Part shown: positions 1 through 8,014 of the stretch, one piece after another
Layout of the letters: every line of letters begins with the position of its first letter
Numbering within the stretch: position 1 is the stretch's first letter
Assembly: GCA_938018045.1 (NCBI GenBank)
Contig: CALIIP010000155.1
Location: 1-34,787, forward strand
DNA length: 34,787 nt
From: an uncultured Flavobacteriaceae bacterium
GTDB taxonomy: Bacteria; Bacteroidota; Bacteroidia; Flavobacteriales; Flavobacteriaceae
Direction of reading: 5' to 3'
Made by a program: the position numbers and the translations under genes
Notes under the pieces: generated by a model
Database searches by the model: none
What the model was told of the DNA's origin: nothing
The model's input: the letters and a program-made list of their open reading frames with translations, nothing else

Positions 1-330
1 GTTTATATTTCCGTCTTGAAATAGCAGAATTGGTCCGTCAGGACAATGTTTTAATCTATTTGGGAAATCATCATCTTGAAAATAAGTTGTTTTGATATTA
101 TTTTTAGAAATGTATTTATACTCTTTTTCTGCACGAATAAAGTATTGCTTATCATTTAGGTTTTTAATCGTAAAACTTCCTATTCCGTTAATTTTTTCAA
201 GAAGTGCGCGTTTTTCTGCAAATACGTTTTTGGCGCTTCCACAATGAGCGATTAATTTTTTAGCAATAATATCACCTATCCCTTTGACTTTTTGGAGAGC
301 CAAAACAGCAATTAGTTCTTCTTCTAGCAT
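1..330 (-). CDS. dprA: DNA-processing protein DprA, N-terminal part (cut by window edge)
   Basis: This is the first 110 codons of a gene that runs off the left edge of the window. It starts at the ATG complementary to 328-330 and the frame is open to base 1. The product begins MLEEELIAVLALQKVKGIGD, a helix-hairpin-helix-like opening with two 'GIG' motifs (KGIGD and NGIGS). It then has a 'DDFPNRLKHCPDGPILLF' stretch, which matches the entry to the Rossmann-like fold of DprA/Smf. DprA loads RecA on incoming single-stranded DNA during natural transformation and protects that DNA. The family assignment rests on the SAM-like N-terminus and this motif; the catalytic core lies outside the window. 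It is divergent from the SPOR-domain gene at 558. Confidence 0.85.
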   Translation of the reverse strand, partial: MLEEELIAVLALQKVKGIGDIIAKKLIAHCGSAKNVFAEKRALLEKINGIGSFTIKNLNDKQYFIRAEKEYKYISKNNIKTTYFQDDDFPNRLKHCPDGPILLFQDGNIN

Positions 331-403
331 TCATAACAATTTGAATTTTAAATATATAAAATAAATAGCGTTTATATGAGTTTGTCCCTTCTTATTTAGT
401 TCT

Positions 404-467
404 GTCTGGTCGAGCGCAGTCGAGACCTAATTAATGTTCTATAGTTCTCGACTCCGCTTGAACCGAC
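404..467. repeat. Imperfect inverted repeat, dispersed-repeat-like
   Basis: The left arm (404-426, core tcgagcgcagtcgaga) and right arm (444-467, core tctcgactccgcttga) are imperfect reverse complements around a 17-base AT-rich loop. The arms are much richer in G+C and CpG than the surrounding intergenic DNA. Short GC-rich palindromes of this 'TCTCGACTGCGCTCGA' type are, as far as I recall, scattered between genes in many Flavobacteriaceae genomes, so this is probably one copy of a REP/MITE-like family. Only one copy is seen in the window. It fills most of the gap between divergent dprA and the SPOR-domain gene. Confidence 0.6.
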
Positions 468-544
468 AAGTTATTGACTTTCAATTGTTTCTAATTTTGT
501 TAATAACTCCTCTATTTTCTCATCAAATCAAAAGGGTATTTTTC

Positions 545-552
545 TATATTTG
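545..552 (+). promoter_or_regulatory. Predicted -7 box TATATTTG of the SPOR-domain gene
   Basis: The sequence fits the Bacteroidota primary-sigma -7 consensus TAnnTTTG exactly. No TTG-type -33 element is seen at the usual 17-23 base spacing. The box ends 5 bases before the ATG at 558, so transcription would begin at or next to the start codon, giving a leaderless or nearly leaderless mRNA. Confidence 0.5.
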
Positions 553-557
553 TTTTG

Positions 558-1493
558 ATGATTTTAGACAAGTATATTAGTGATTTATTGTATCGTTACG
601 AATGCGTAATTGTACCTGATTTTGGTGGTTTTATTACCAACGAAACTTCAGCCAAAGTAAATCATTTTACCTATACTTTTTATCCGCCAAAAAAACAGAT
701 TACTTTTAATAGTCATCTGAAAAATAATGATGGATTATTAGCAAATTATATTGCCTCTGTTGAAAAAATTCCTTTTTCTGATGCTGTTTTGAGTATCGAA
801 AAAGCAATTCAAAATTGGAAACAAACACTTGAAAATGAATCTGTTGAAATCAATAAAATTGGATCATTATCTTTAAACGTAGATAAAAATCTAGTTTTTG
901 AACCAGCAACTGATACAAATTACCTTACATCTTCTTTTGGATTAAATTCTTTCTCTTCTCCTGCTATAAAACGCTTAGAGTATGCAGAAAAAGTTCGTCA
1001 ATTAGAAACTGTTGCTCCTGTAATTCATACAGAAGAAACAGCGCGAAGAAAAACACCTCTTTTCTTAAAGTATGCTGCAACTGCTGCCATACTTTTTGCG
1101 GTTGGAAGTTTTGGCTGGAATGAATACAATAAAGATCAGTATCAAAATCAATTATTAGCAGAGCAACAACAGCAAGAAAACGTTGAGCAAAAAATTCAAC
1201 AAGCAACATTTGTTATTACAAATCCGTTACCTGCAATCACTTTGAATGTAGCAAAAGAATCCAAAAATTATCATGTTATTGCTGGTGCTTTTAGAGAACC
1301 TCAAAATGCTGAAAAGAAAGTAGCGCAACTTATCAAAAAAGGATATGATGCTAAAATTCTTGGAGTAAATAAATGGAACTTAACGCAAGTTTCTTATGGT
1401 AGTTTTGCTGACAAAAATGATGCTCTTAAAAATTTAAGAACTATCAAGCGTACTATCGCATCTGATGCTTGGCTACTTGTCCAAGAGTTTTAA
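558..1493 (+). CDS. HU-CCDC81-like and SPOR domain-containing membrane protein
   Basis: The product is 311 residues from the ATG at 558; an in-frame TTG at 555 is possible but less likely. The first ~125 residues (opening ILDKYISDLLYRYECVIVPD, with DFGGFITN) match the paired HU-like DNA-binding fold called CCDC81-like prokaryotic HU domain in Bacteroidota. A single membrane helix follows at about 170-188 (YAATAAILFAVGSFGW). After a Q-rich linker comes a C-terminal SPOR domain at about 237-311 (YHVIAGAFREPQNAEKK, then WNLTQVSYGSFADKNDA). SPOR domains bind denuded septal peptidoglycan, so the protein may link cytosolic DNA to the division-site wall. That linking role is inferred from the architecture. 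It sits beside dprA, divergently. Confidence 0.85.
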   Translation: MILDKYISDLLYRYECVIVPDFGGFITNETSAKVNHFTYTFYPPKKQITFNSHLKNNDGLLANYIASVEKIPFSDAVLSIEKAIQNWKQTLENESVEINKIGSLSLNVDKNLVFEPATDTNYLTSSFGLNSFSSPAIKRLEYAEKVRQLETVAPVIHTEETARRKTPLFLKYAATAAILFAVGSFGWNEYNKDQYQNQLLAEQQQQENVEQKIQQATFVITNPLPAITLNVAKESKNYHVIAGAFREPQNAEKKVAQLIKKGYDAKILGVNKWNLTQVSYGSFADKNDALKNLRTIKRTIASDAWLLVQEF

Positions 1494-1529
1494 TCTAAGC
1501 ATACTATCCAAATTTTATCACTTTGTTCC

Positions 1530-1560
1530 TTTGCAACTATATCTCTTTGATATATCTTTG
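1530..1560 (+). promoter_or_regulatory. Predicted promoter of the acyl-CoA thioesterase
   Basis: TTTG at 1530-1533, a 19-base spacer, and TATCTTTG at 1553-1560 match both elements of the flavobacterial promoter (TTG, N17-23, TAnnTTTG). The box ends 14 bases before the ATG, so the leader would be very short. This is the best two-element promoter match in the window. Confidence 0.65.
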
Positions 1561-1574
1561 CAAAAAAATAAACG

Positions 1575-2084
1575 ATGACTGCAAAAAACCCTAAAGATTC
1601 TTTAACAATACTTACAGATATGGTTCTTCCTGGAGAAACCAATGCTTTAAACAACCTTTTTGGAGGTGAATTACTTGCAAGAATGGATAGAGCTTGTAGT
1701 ATTTCTGCACAAAGACATTCTCGTAGAATTGTAGTTACTGCATCTGTAAATCACGTTGCGTTTAATAAGGCTGTTCCTGTGGGAAGTGTTTTAACAATTG
1801 AATCTAAAGTTTCGCGTGCATTTAAATCTTCAATGGAAATTTATGTAGATGTATGGATGGAGGATCGTGAAACTGGTGAAAAAACTACAGTAAATGAAGG
1901 TATTTATACTTTTGTTGCAGTTGATAGAACTGGATCTCCTGTAAAAGTACCTGAAATAATTCCTGAGACTGAACTTGAAAAGAAACGTTTTGATGGTGCA
2001 CTAAGACGTAAGCAACTTAGTTTATTATTGGCAAATAAAATAAAACCAGAACAAGCGACAGAGTTAAAAGCGTTGTTTAGTTAA
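1575..2084 (+). CDS. Acyl-CoA thioesterase, hotdog fold (YciA/BACH-like)
   Basis: This 169-residue protein is a single-hotdog acyl-CoA thioesterase that hydrolyses acyl-CoA to free fatty acid and CoA in the cytosol. The N-terminal half shows the family pattern: 'LPGETNALNNLFGGELLARMD', with the helix start at GGELLARMD carrying the conserved acidic residue, then 'VVTASVNHVAFNKAVPVGS' and a late strand 'VNEGIYTFVAVD'. The length fits the YciA/BACH family (about 130-170 residues for one domain). It has its own good promoter. Its stop codon (2082-2084) abuts the stop of the convergent EnvC-like gene with no base between them. The chain-length preference cannot be read from sequence. Confidence 0.88.
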   Translation: MTAKNPKDSLTILTDMVLPGETNALNNLFGGELLARMDRACSISAQRHSRRIVVTASVNHVAFNKAVPVGSVLTIESKVSRAFKSSMEIYVDVWMEDRETGEKTTVNEGIYTFVAVDRTGSPVKVPEIIPETELEKKRFDGALRRKQLSLLLANKIKPEQATELKALFS

Positions 2085-3284
2085 CTACATTTTATAAATC
2101 CAAATTGCAGGGTTTAAACGAACAGCATTTTTCCAAATTTGGAATTTAAGTGTTGTTTTTTTAGATATTTTATCAGTATAAACTTTTCCGATTATTTGTT
2201 TAGTTGTAACCTTATCTCCTTTCTTAACACTCACAGTTTCTAAATTATTGTATAGAGTAATATAGTTTCCATGACGAATATATACTGCCTTTTTACCGCT
2301 CACAGACTGAATTTGTAAAACGGTTCCATTGAAAATAGCGCGCGCATTAGAGCCGCTTTCTGTACGTATATGCACACCATTACTTTCAATAGTTATTCCT
2401 GGAAGTGTTGGGTGTTTTTGCTTTCCATAACGTCTAGAAACAACTCCTTTTTCTAAAGGCCAAGGCAATTTTCCTTTATTTTCTTCAAACTTTTTTGCCA
2501 AGAGTTTTGCATCAGCAGTCATGGCAAATCCTGATGATTTTTTTCCTGATGGCTTATTAGATTTTGCTATTGCATCACGAATAATCTTCTCAATTTTATT
2601 ATCGATCTTACGTTCTTCTCTTTGTTTTTTCTTGATTTGAGAAACGTATTTCTTCTCCTGTTTTTTTACTTTAGCAACAACTTCTTCTTGCTCCTTTTCC
2701 CTTTTCTCAATTTCAAGTTCTACTATTTTACTTTCTTTTGCTAATGCTTCTTTTTCTTTTATACGAGTATTTAGCGTATCGTTTAAAACCAGCAATACGT
2801 TAGACTTTGCGCTTATCTGAACACCTTGTGCTTTTCTGAAATCAGTATATTGCTTCATATACTGCAGGCGTTTATATGCTTGATGGAAATCTTCTGATGA
2901 TAATAAAAACATTATTCTACTATTCTGAGACTTACTTTTATATGATTTATAAATCATGTCAGCATAATCTTCTTTAAGTTTTTTTAGTTCGTTAGCAAGT
3001 GTTTTTATTTCTTTCTCGTTGGTTGTGATTTCTTTATTTAAAGATTTTGCTTCGGCATTAAAAGCCTTAACTAGTTTTATTTGAGCGTTTTTTTGTAAAT
3101 TTAATTCGCTCAATTCTTCCAATTCACTTTTTTCAACAGATCGTGTTTGAGAAAGTAATTTCTGTATCTGATTAACTTGTTCTTGCAACTCTTTTCGTTG
3201 CGTCTCTAATTCTTTCCTAGTTTGAGAAATTACACTCAAACTAAGTAAAAAGAAAGCTATAAAAAAGATGTGTTTAACGTTCAT
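2085..3284 (-). CDS. EnvC-like murein hydrolase activator (coiled coil plus degenerate LytM/M23 domain)
   Basis: The 399-residue product has a signal peptide (MNVKHIFFIAFFLLSLSVIS, then Q), a long charged coiled coil over about 22-250, and a C-terminal LytM domain over about 273-399 ('LPWPLEKGVVSRRYGKQKHP', 'VYIRHGNYITLYNNL', 'LNPAIWI'). Active M23 peptidases bind zinc through HxxxD and HxH. Here the HLHF position reads LKFQ and the HxxxD motif is missing. This matches EnvC/NlpD-type proteins, which activate cell-wall amidases rather than cut peptidoglycan themselves. It is the last gene of a four-gene operon; its ATG shares one base (TAATG) with the stop of the lipoprotein gene. A role in daughter-cell separation is inferred from the family. 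Confidence 0.85.
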   Translation of the reverse strand: MNVKHIFFIAFFLLSLSVISQTRKELETQRKELQEQVNQIQKLLSQTRSVEKSELEELSELNLQKNAQIKLVKAFNAEAKSLNKEITTNEKEIKTLANELKKLKEDYADMIYKSYKSKSQNSRIMFLLSSEDFHQAYKRLQYMKQYTDFRKAQGVQISAKSNVLLVLNDTLNTRIKEKEALAKESKIVELEIEKREKEQEEVVAKVKKQEKKYVSQIKKKQREERKIDNKIEKIIRDAIAKSNKPSGKKSSGFAMTADAKLLAKKFEENKGKLPWPLEKGVVSRRYGKQKHPTLPGITIESNGVHIRTESGSNARAIFNGTVLQIQSVSGKKAVYIRHGNYITLYNNLETVSVKKGDKVTTKQIIGKVYTDKISKKTTLKFQIWKNAVRLNPAIWIYKM

Positions 3285-4057
3285 TATTTTAGCATAATTT
3301 CTTTATATCCTGAAGGAATTTCAAATGGAAAAGAAACTTTTTCATTAAACTCAACAGAACGGTATTCTAAATCTAACAATGTTCTCTTTGTTTTATCAAT
3401 TGCGATTAGATTGATTTTTTTAGGAAACACTTCTTTAGATATTTTTTGATATTCTGTATATGAAACTGATAATTTTTTCTGTTCTATTGACTGACGAACT
3501 TCTTGTTTATCAACTTTAAAAGTAGATGGATTTAACCAAAATAGAATGTCATATAATTCTTCTTGTTTTTTAGGTTCAATCAAATAAGACATTCCTTCTA
3601 CTTCAGATGTGTAGCGTTTGTCTTTTAGATTCAATATTGTTTGGCCAATTAATAAGTTTTGTAATTTTTCAAAATCAACTTCTGTACCTAAAAAATTGCT
3701 TAATAAACTAAAATCGCCATCAAAGTACGTCTTTTTTAACTTTTCGTAAAATAGTACGCGATCTGGAGTAATTAATACTTTTGCTACTGGAAAACCAAGA
3801 TATGAACCACTCATCCATATTGCTTTATCCTTTTCAATACGAAGCTTTATTGATAAAGATTGAGTTGTTTTTTTGTCTTGATATTTTGCTTTAACTCTTG
3901 CTTTTATTGTCTTTTTATCAAAACTATTACTATCGTGATTTTTAATAATTTTTTTTGTAGACATTGACATAATAGTAGTATTTGTAGTCGCTTTTTTTGT
4001 CTTACATGAAGAAAAAAGTACGCTCAGAACTAGAAGGTATTTTAAATGTTTTATCAT
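3284..4057 (-). CDS. DUF4292-family lipoprotein
   Basis: The 257-residue product begins with a lipoprotein signal (MIKHLKYLLVLSVLFSSC, Cys18 as the lipidated residue). It continues as a beta-rich protein with 'IWMSGSYLGFPVAKVLITPDRVLFYE' split over several strands and 'GDFSLLSNFLGTEVDFEKLQNLLIG', which I recognise as the DUF4292 family found in Bacteroidota between TPR and EnvC-like genes. The repeated strand pattern and lipid anchor suggest a LolA/LolB-like half-barrel, so handling of lipid or lipoproteins in the periplasm is possible. That is inference only. It overlaps the upstream TPR gene by four bases (ATGA) and the downstream EnvC-like gene by one base, so the three are probably translationally coupled. 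Confidence 0.8.
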   Translation of the reverse strand: MIKHLKYLLVLSVLFSSCKTKKATTNTTIMSMSTKKIIKNHDSNSFDKKTIKARVKAKYQDKKTTQSLSIKLRIEKDKAIWMSGSYLGFPVAKVLITPDRVLFYEKLKKTYFDGDFSLLSNFLGTEVDFEKLQNLLIGQTILNLKDKRYTSEVEGMSYLIEPKKQEELYDILFWLNPSTFKVDKQEVRQSIEQKKLSVSYTEYQKISKEVFPKKINLIAIDKTKRTLLDLEYRSVEFNEKVSFPFEIPSGYKEIMLK

Positions 4058-5034
4058 TTATTGCTATTGGTTTTCAACCGATTTATCTTATCAAGATATT
4101 GTTTCGCTTCTTTATCTTGGTTTAGAGCCTCAAAACAAATTACATTTTGCTTATAAAAATCGATTTCTAAATTCGTGTCATCAACTACAAAATCGATGCC
4201 ATTATTTAAAACGTCTATTGCATCATTATATTTTTTAGAGTTAATTAACGCCCTCGCATTCATCAAATAAACTAATGGCTGTGCAGGAAACAAATCCAAG
4301 CCTTTGTTGCTATATGTCGACAAATTTTCAAAGTTATTATTCGCAAATTCTTGCGTTAATATTTCTTTTAAAACCTTGTATTGCTTGTTGTTTTCAAACG
4401 ATTTTTTTAAAGCTTCTAACGATGTACCCTCCAAATTAATAGTTGGATTGTTAATTGCTGCTGGTTTTCGGTCAATATACTTTGTAACTGTTTTTTGATA
4501 ATACGCTAACCTAGAAGTGTGTAAATTTTTGGAAGTTAGTTCGTCAATTAATTTTTGTGCCTCTTTATATTTTTTTGCCTGAATATATATCAACACTAAT
4601 TCTTCTGCCTTTTTTGGTTTTTGTAAAACCATTTTTTTTTGAAATTCTATTGCTTCTGGATAATCAAATTGCTTTAATGATATTTTTTTAGCATGTTCTA
4701 TAAACCAGTAATTTTCAGAATCTTTTTCTAATGCATTTTCAATATATAATTCTGCCTCAACAAATTTATTGAGGAAATAGTAGTTTTTAGAAAGTTCAAA
4801 TACTACCGATTTGTCATCAGAAAATAATTGTTGACATTTTTCTAATTCTGTAATTGCACGTGTATAATTTCCAATGGCCTTGTATTTTAATGCATCAAAA
4901 TAATGGTCCTCAAATTTTATAAGACTGCTCTCATCATCTTCAAGTATTGTCATACCATCATCATCTTCTTGAGAAAAAGACAAAAAAGATGTGAAAAATA
5001 ATAGTAGCACAAAAAATTTACAAGAGCTATTCAT
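4054..5034 (-). CDS. Tetratricopeptide-repeat protein, exported
   Basis: I chose the ATG at 5034 because it gives a clean signal peptide (MNSSCKFFVLLLFFTSFLSFSQ) and starts 7 bases after the upstream stop; the longer open frame from 5070 would add 12 residues ahead of the signal. The mature part, about 300 residues, is helical with TPR-like spacing: 'YFDALKYKAIGNYTRAITEL', 'LSKNYYFLNKFVEAELYIENA', 'LIYIQAKKYKEAQKLIDEL', 'YLMNARALINSKKYNDAIDV'. TPR proteins are scaffolds for other proteins; no partner can be named. Position between a sugar nucleotidyltransferase and a lipoprotein/EnvC pair suggests an envelope assembly role. Confidence 0.8.
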   Translation of the reverse strand: MNSSCKFFVLLLFFTSFLSFSQEDDDGMTILEDDESSLIKFEDHYFDALKYKAIGNYTRAITELEKCQQLFSDDKSVVFELSKNYYFLNKFVEAELYIENALEKDSENYWFIEHAKKISLKQFDYPEAIEFQKKMVLQKPKKAEELVLIYIQAKKYKEAQKLIDELTSKNLHTSRLAYYQKTVTKYIDRKPAAINNPTINLEGTSLEALKKSFENNKQYKVLKEILTQEFANNNFENLSTYSNKGLDLFPAQPLVYLMNARALINSKKYNDAIDVLNNGIDFVVDDTNLEIDFYKQNVICFEALNQDKEAKQYLDKINRLKTNSNK

Positions 5035-5041
5035 TTTGTTT

Positions 5042-6058
5042 TTATAATAATTCGGTGTAATCTCCAACACTTACTGAAGTAAATTCTCCGTTATATTTTG
5101 CGTGATGACCAATCATAGCATTATCTAAATTGGCATTCGCAATTTTTACATTTGATTGAATTAGAGAGTTTTTAATCGTTGAGTTTTCAACAACACTATC
5201 TTCTCCTAACGAAACATAAGGACCAATTGTTGTGTTTTTCAAAACTACGTTCTTACCAATATAACAAGGTTGGATGATTTTAGAGTTTTCTAGTTTTACA
5301 TCAGCAGAAGTTAAATTTACACCATCTTTTTCAAGTAATTCTAGCACTTTAGAATTTGTTTGAACAGTTACATTTTTATTTCCACAATCCATCCATTCGT
5401 TTACTTTTCCTGGAACAAATTGTAAGCCTTTTTGCTTCATTGCTTCCAAAGCATTTGTCAATTGAAATTCTCCTTTTTCTTTAAGGTCATTGTCTATCAA
5501 ATATTGAATTTCATCTTTTAAAATCGATCCGTTTTTAAAGTAATAAATTCCGATAATAGCCAAATCAGAAACAAATTCTGTTGGTTTTTCAACAAAATCT
5601 GTAATAATACCATCTTTCAATTTTACAACTCCAAATGCGCTTGGATCTTCAACTTGTTTTACCCAAATTGCTCCGTCTGCATTAGCATCCAACGTGAAAT
5701 CTGCTTTAAAAAGTGTGTCTGCAAATGCTACTACACAAGGTCCATCTAACGCCGATTTTGCACATTGAATGGCATGTGCCGTTCCTAATGCTTGTTCCTG
5801 TACAAAAACACTTCCTTTTGCGTTTAAATCTTTAGCGATTTTTAAAAGTCTTTCTTCTGTATCTCCAGGAAATCCTTTTGCAACAGGTCCAATAATAAAT
5901 GCTATTTCGTCTATTTTCTGATTTACTACTTGTGCAATATCTTCTACCAATCTCTGAACTATTGGTTTTCCTGCAATTAAAGTTAAGGGTTTTGGTGTCG
6001 TGAGTGTATGTGGACGCAATCTTGAACCGATTCCAGCCATTGGTACTATTATCTTCAT
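5042..6058 (-). CDS. Sugar-phosphate nucleotidyltransferase (NDP-sugar pyrophosphorylase)
   Basis: The 338-residue protein opens with the nucleotidyltransferase signature 'MAGIGSRLRPHTLTTPKPL', a G-x-G-x-R-L-x-P-x-T-x-x-x-P-K-P motif that binds the nucleotide and phosphates. 'VVAFADTLF' fits the metal-binding region and 'KGEFQLTNALEAM' the sugar-binding region. The C-terminal third (about 245-338) shows hexapeptide-like periodicity ('IGKNVVLKNTTIGPYVSLGEDSVV'), a left-handed beta helix as in RmlA/GlmU-type two-domain enzymes. It makes an NDP-sugar from a sugar-1-phosphate and NTP; which sugar and base cannot be decided here. It is the first gene of the operon ending in the EnvC-like gene. Confidence 0.85.
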   Translation of the reverse strand: MKIIVPMAGIGSRLRPHTLTTPKPLTLIAGKPIVQRLVEDIAQVVNQKIDEIAFIIGPVAKGFPGDTEERLLKIAKDLNAKGSVFVQEQALGTAHAIQCAKSALDGPCVVAFADTLFKADFTLDANADGAIWVKQVEDPSAFGVVKLKDGIITDFVEKPTEFVSDLAIIGIYYFKNGSILKDEIQYLIDNDLKEKGEFQLTNALEAMKQKGLQFVPGKVNEWMDCGNKNVTVQTNSKVLELLEKDGVNLTSADVKLENSKIIQPCYIGKNVVLKNTTIGPYVSLGEDSVVENSTIKNSLIQSNVKIANANLDNAMIGHHAKYNGEFTSVSVGDYTELL

Positions 6059-6082
6059 GTATCTTTTTTTAAGGTCTTATTG

Positions 6083-6090
6083 CAAATATA
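6083..6090 (-). promoter_or_regulatory. Predicted -7 box of the nucleotidyltransferase-EnvC operon
   Basis: On the minus strand these bases read TATATTTG, an exact TAnnTTTG match. The box ends about 24 bases before the ATG at 6058. No clear -33 TTG is seen at the expected spacing. The 96-base gap is shared with the divergent ABC-F gene. Confidence 0.45.
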
Positions 6091-6142
6091 CAACTCTTAA
6101 CATTTAATTTTTTAAAATATTACTATTTCATTCCGTTTTTTG

Positions 6143-6150
6143 TTTCTTTG
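6143..6150 (+). promoter_or_regulatory. Weak -7 box TTTCTTTG before the ABC-F gene
   Basis: One mismatch to TAnnTTTG (the A), with no clear -33 element. It ends four bases before the ATG at 6155, again predicting a transcript with almost no leader. The position resembles the better box of the SPOR-domain gene. Confidence 0.3.
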
Positions 6151-6154
6151 CAGC

Positions 6155-8014
6155 ATGAATTATCTTACGGTAGAAAGTATCTCTAAAAGTTATGGTGAAC
6201 GTGTCTTGTTTCAAGACATTTCTTTTGGAATCAATAAAGATCAAAAAATAGCATTTGTAGCCAAAAACGGAACAGGAAAAACATCTATCTTGAATATTAT
6301 TGCAGGATTAGACACTTCCGATTCTGGACAAATTACGTCTCGCAAAGGCTTACACATTGCATATCTTTCTCAAAAAGATGAATTGGATGATTCGCTAACT
6401 ATCGAGCAATCTGTATTTAATTCTGATAATCCTACTTTAGAGGTTTTAAAACAATACGAAACGGCTTTAGAAAATCCAGAAAACGCGGATGCATATCAAC
6501 AAGCATTTGAATTAATGGATACTCATAATGCATGGGATTTTGAAACACAATACAAGCAAATTTTGTCAAAATTGAAGTTCCCAGACCTTAAACAAAAAGT
6601 TTATGATCTTTCTGGTGGCCAAAAAAAACGACTATCATTAGCCATAATTCTAATTAACAAACCTGATTTATTAATTCTAGATGAGCCAACAAATCACTTG
6701 GATTTAGAAATGATTGAGTGGCTTGAAGACTATTTCAAAAAAGAAAAAATAACCTTATTTATGGTTACTCATGACCGTTATTTTTTAGAACGTGTCTGTA
6801 ATGAAATTTTCGAATTAGATCAAGGTAAACTATATAAATACAAAGGAAATTATTCTTATTATTTAGAGAAAAAAGAAGAGCGAATTGCGCAAGAACAAAC
6901 AGAACTTGGAAAGGCAAAAAACCTCTTCAAAAAAGAATTGGATTGGATGCGTAGACAACCAAAAGCCAGAACTACAAAGTCAAAATCTCGAACTGATGAT
7001 TTCTATCAAATAAAAGAGAAAGCACACAAGAGAAGAAATGACCATCAAGTGCAGTTAGAAATAAGTATGTCCCGTCTTGGTAACAAAATTCTTGAACTAC
7101 ATAACGTATCAAAATCGTTTGATGATTTAAAGATTTTGGACAAGTTTGAATATGTATTTAAAAGAGGTGAACGTATTGGAATCATCGGTAAAAATGGAAC
7201 TGGAAAGTCAACTTTTTTAAATATTATCACTGAAAAAATTCCTATTGATTCTGGTAAAATAATGCTTGGCGAAACTGTAAAGTTTGGTTATTATACTCAA
7301 AAAGGAATCGTTGTAAAAGAAGGTCAAAAAGTTATTGATGTAATCAGAGAATTTGGTGATTATATTCCGCTTGCCAAAGGGCGAAAAATTACTGCAAGTG
7401 AATTGCTAGAACGTTTCTTATTCGACAGAAAAAAACAATATGATTTTGTCGAAAAATTATCTGGAGGAGAACAAAAAAGACTCTATTTATGTGCTGTTTT
7501 AATTCAAAACCCAAACTTTTTAATTCTTGATGAGCCAACAAATGATTTGGATGTTGTAACGCTAAATGTTTTAGAAAGTTTCTTGTTAGATTTTCCTGGA
7601 AACTTGATTGTTGTTTCTCACGACCGTTATTTTATGGATAAAATTATGGATTCGCTATTTGTTTTTAGAGGTGATGGTGTAGTTGAAAATTTTCCTGGAA
7701 ATTACTCTGATTTTAGAGCATATGAAGATTCTGCTCCTGTAAAAGAAGAGATTAGAATTGAAAAGAAAGAAAACACGCAAGTAAAAACTTCAAAAAACAA
7801 ACTTTCTTACAAGGATCAAAAGGAATTTGATCGATTAGAAAAAGAAATTTCGAAATTAAACGGACAAAGAATTGATATTGAAAGTCAGTTTGCAAATGGT
7901 GAAATTGAAACTGATAAAATCACCGAAATTTCGCAGGAATTACAAAAAACTATTGACTCAATAGAGCAAAAAGAAGAACGTTGGCTAGAACTTTCTATGC
8001 AGTTAGAAGATTAA
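6155..8014 (+). CDS. ABC-F family ATPase (Uup-like)
   Basis: The product is 619 residues from the ATG at 6155; the frame is open to a TTG at 6140 but the ATG matches the family N-terminus (MNYLTVESISKSYGERVLF). It has two ABC ATPase domains and no membrane segment. Domain 1: Walker A AKNGTGKT at 36-43, signature LSGGQKKR, Walker B LLILDEPTNHLD. Domain 2: Walker A GKNGTGKS, signature LSGGEQKR, Walker B FLILDEPTNDLD. A basic linker ('RRQPKARTTKSKSRTDDFYQ') lies between them, and a C-terminal coiled coil of about 70 residues (LEKEISKLNGQRIDIES) is typical of Uup. ABC-F proteins act on the ribosome; Uup also affects branched DNA. The first Walker A has Ala for the first Gly. Confidence 0.92.
   Translation: MNYLTVESISKSYGERVLFQDISFGINKDQKIAFVAKNGTGKTSILNIIAGLDTSDSGQITSRKGLHIAYLSQKDELDDSLTIEQSVFNSDNPTLEVLKQYETALENPENADAYQQAFELMDTHNAWDFETQYKQILSKLKFPDLKQKVYDLSGGQKKRLSLAIILINKPDLLILDEPTNHLDLEMIEWLEDYFKKEKITLFMVTHDRYFLERVCNEIFELDQGKLYKYKGNYSYYLEKKEERIAQEQTELGKAKNLFKKELDWMRRQPKARTTKSKSRTDDFYQIKEKAHKRRNDHQVQLEISMSRLGNKILELHNVSKSFDDLKILDKFEYVFKRGERIGIIGKNGTGKSTFLNIITEKIPIDSGKIMLGETVKFGYYTQKGIVVKEGQKVIDVIREFGDYIPLAKGRKITASELLERFLFDRKKQYDFVEKLSGGEQKRLYLCAVLIQNPNFLILDEPTNDLDVVTLNVLESFLLDFPGNLIVVSHDRYFMDKIMDSLFVFRGDGVVENFPGNYSDFRAYEDSAPVKEEIRIEKKENTQVKTSKNKLSYKDQKEFDRLEKEISKLNGQRIDIESQFANGEIETDKITEISQELQKTIDSIEQKEERWLELSMQLED

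Noticed and set aside
6260-6283. First Walker A of the ABC-F protein starts with Ala instead of Gly
   Set aside because: The lysine and the rest of the loop are intact and, as far as I recall, this change is common in flavobacterial homologues; not a sign of inactivity.
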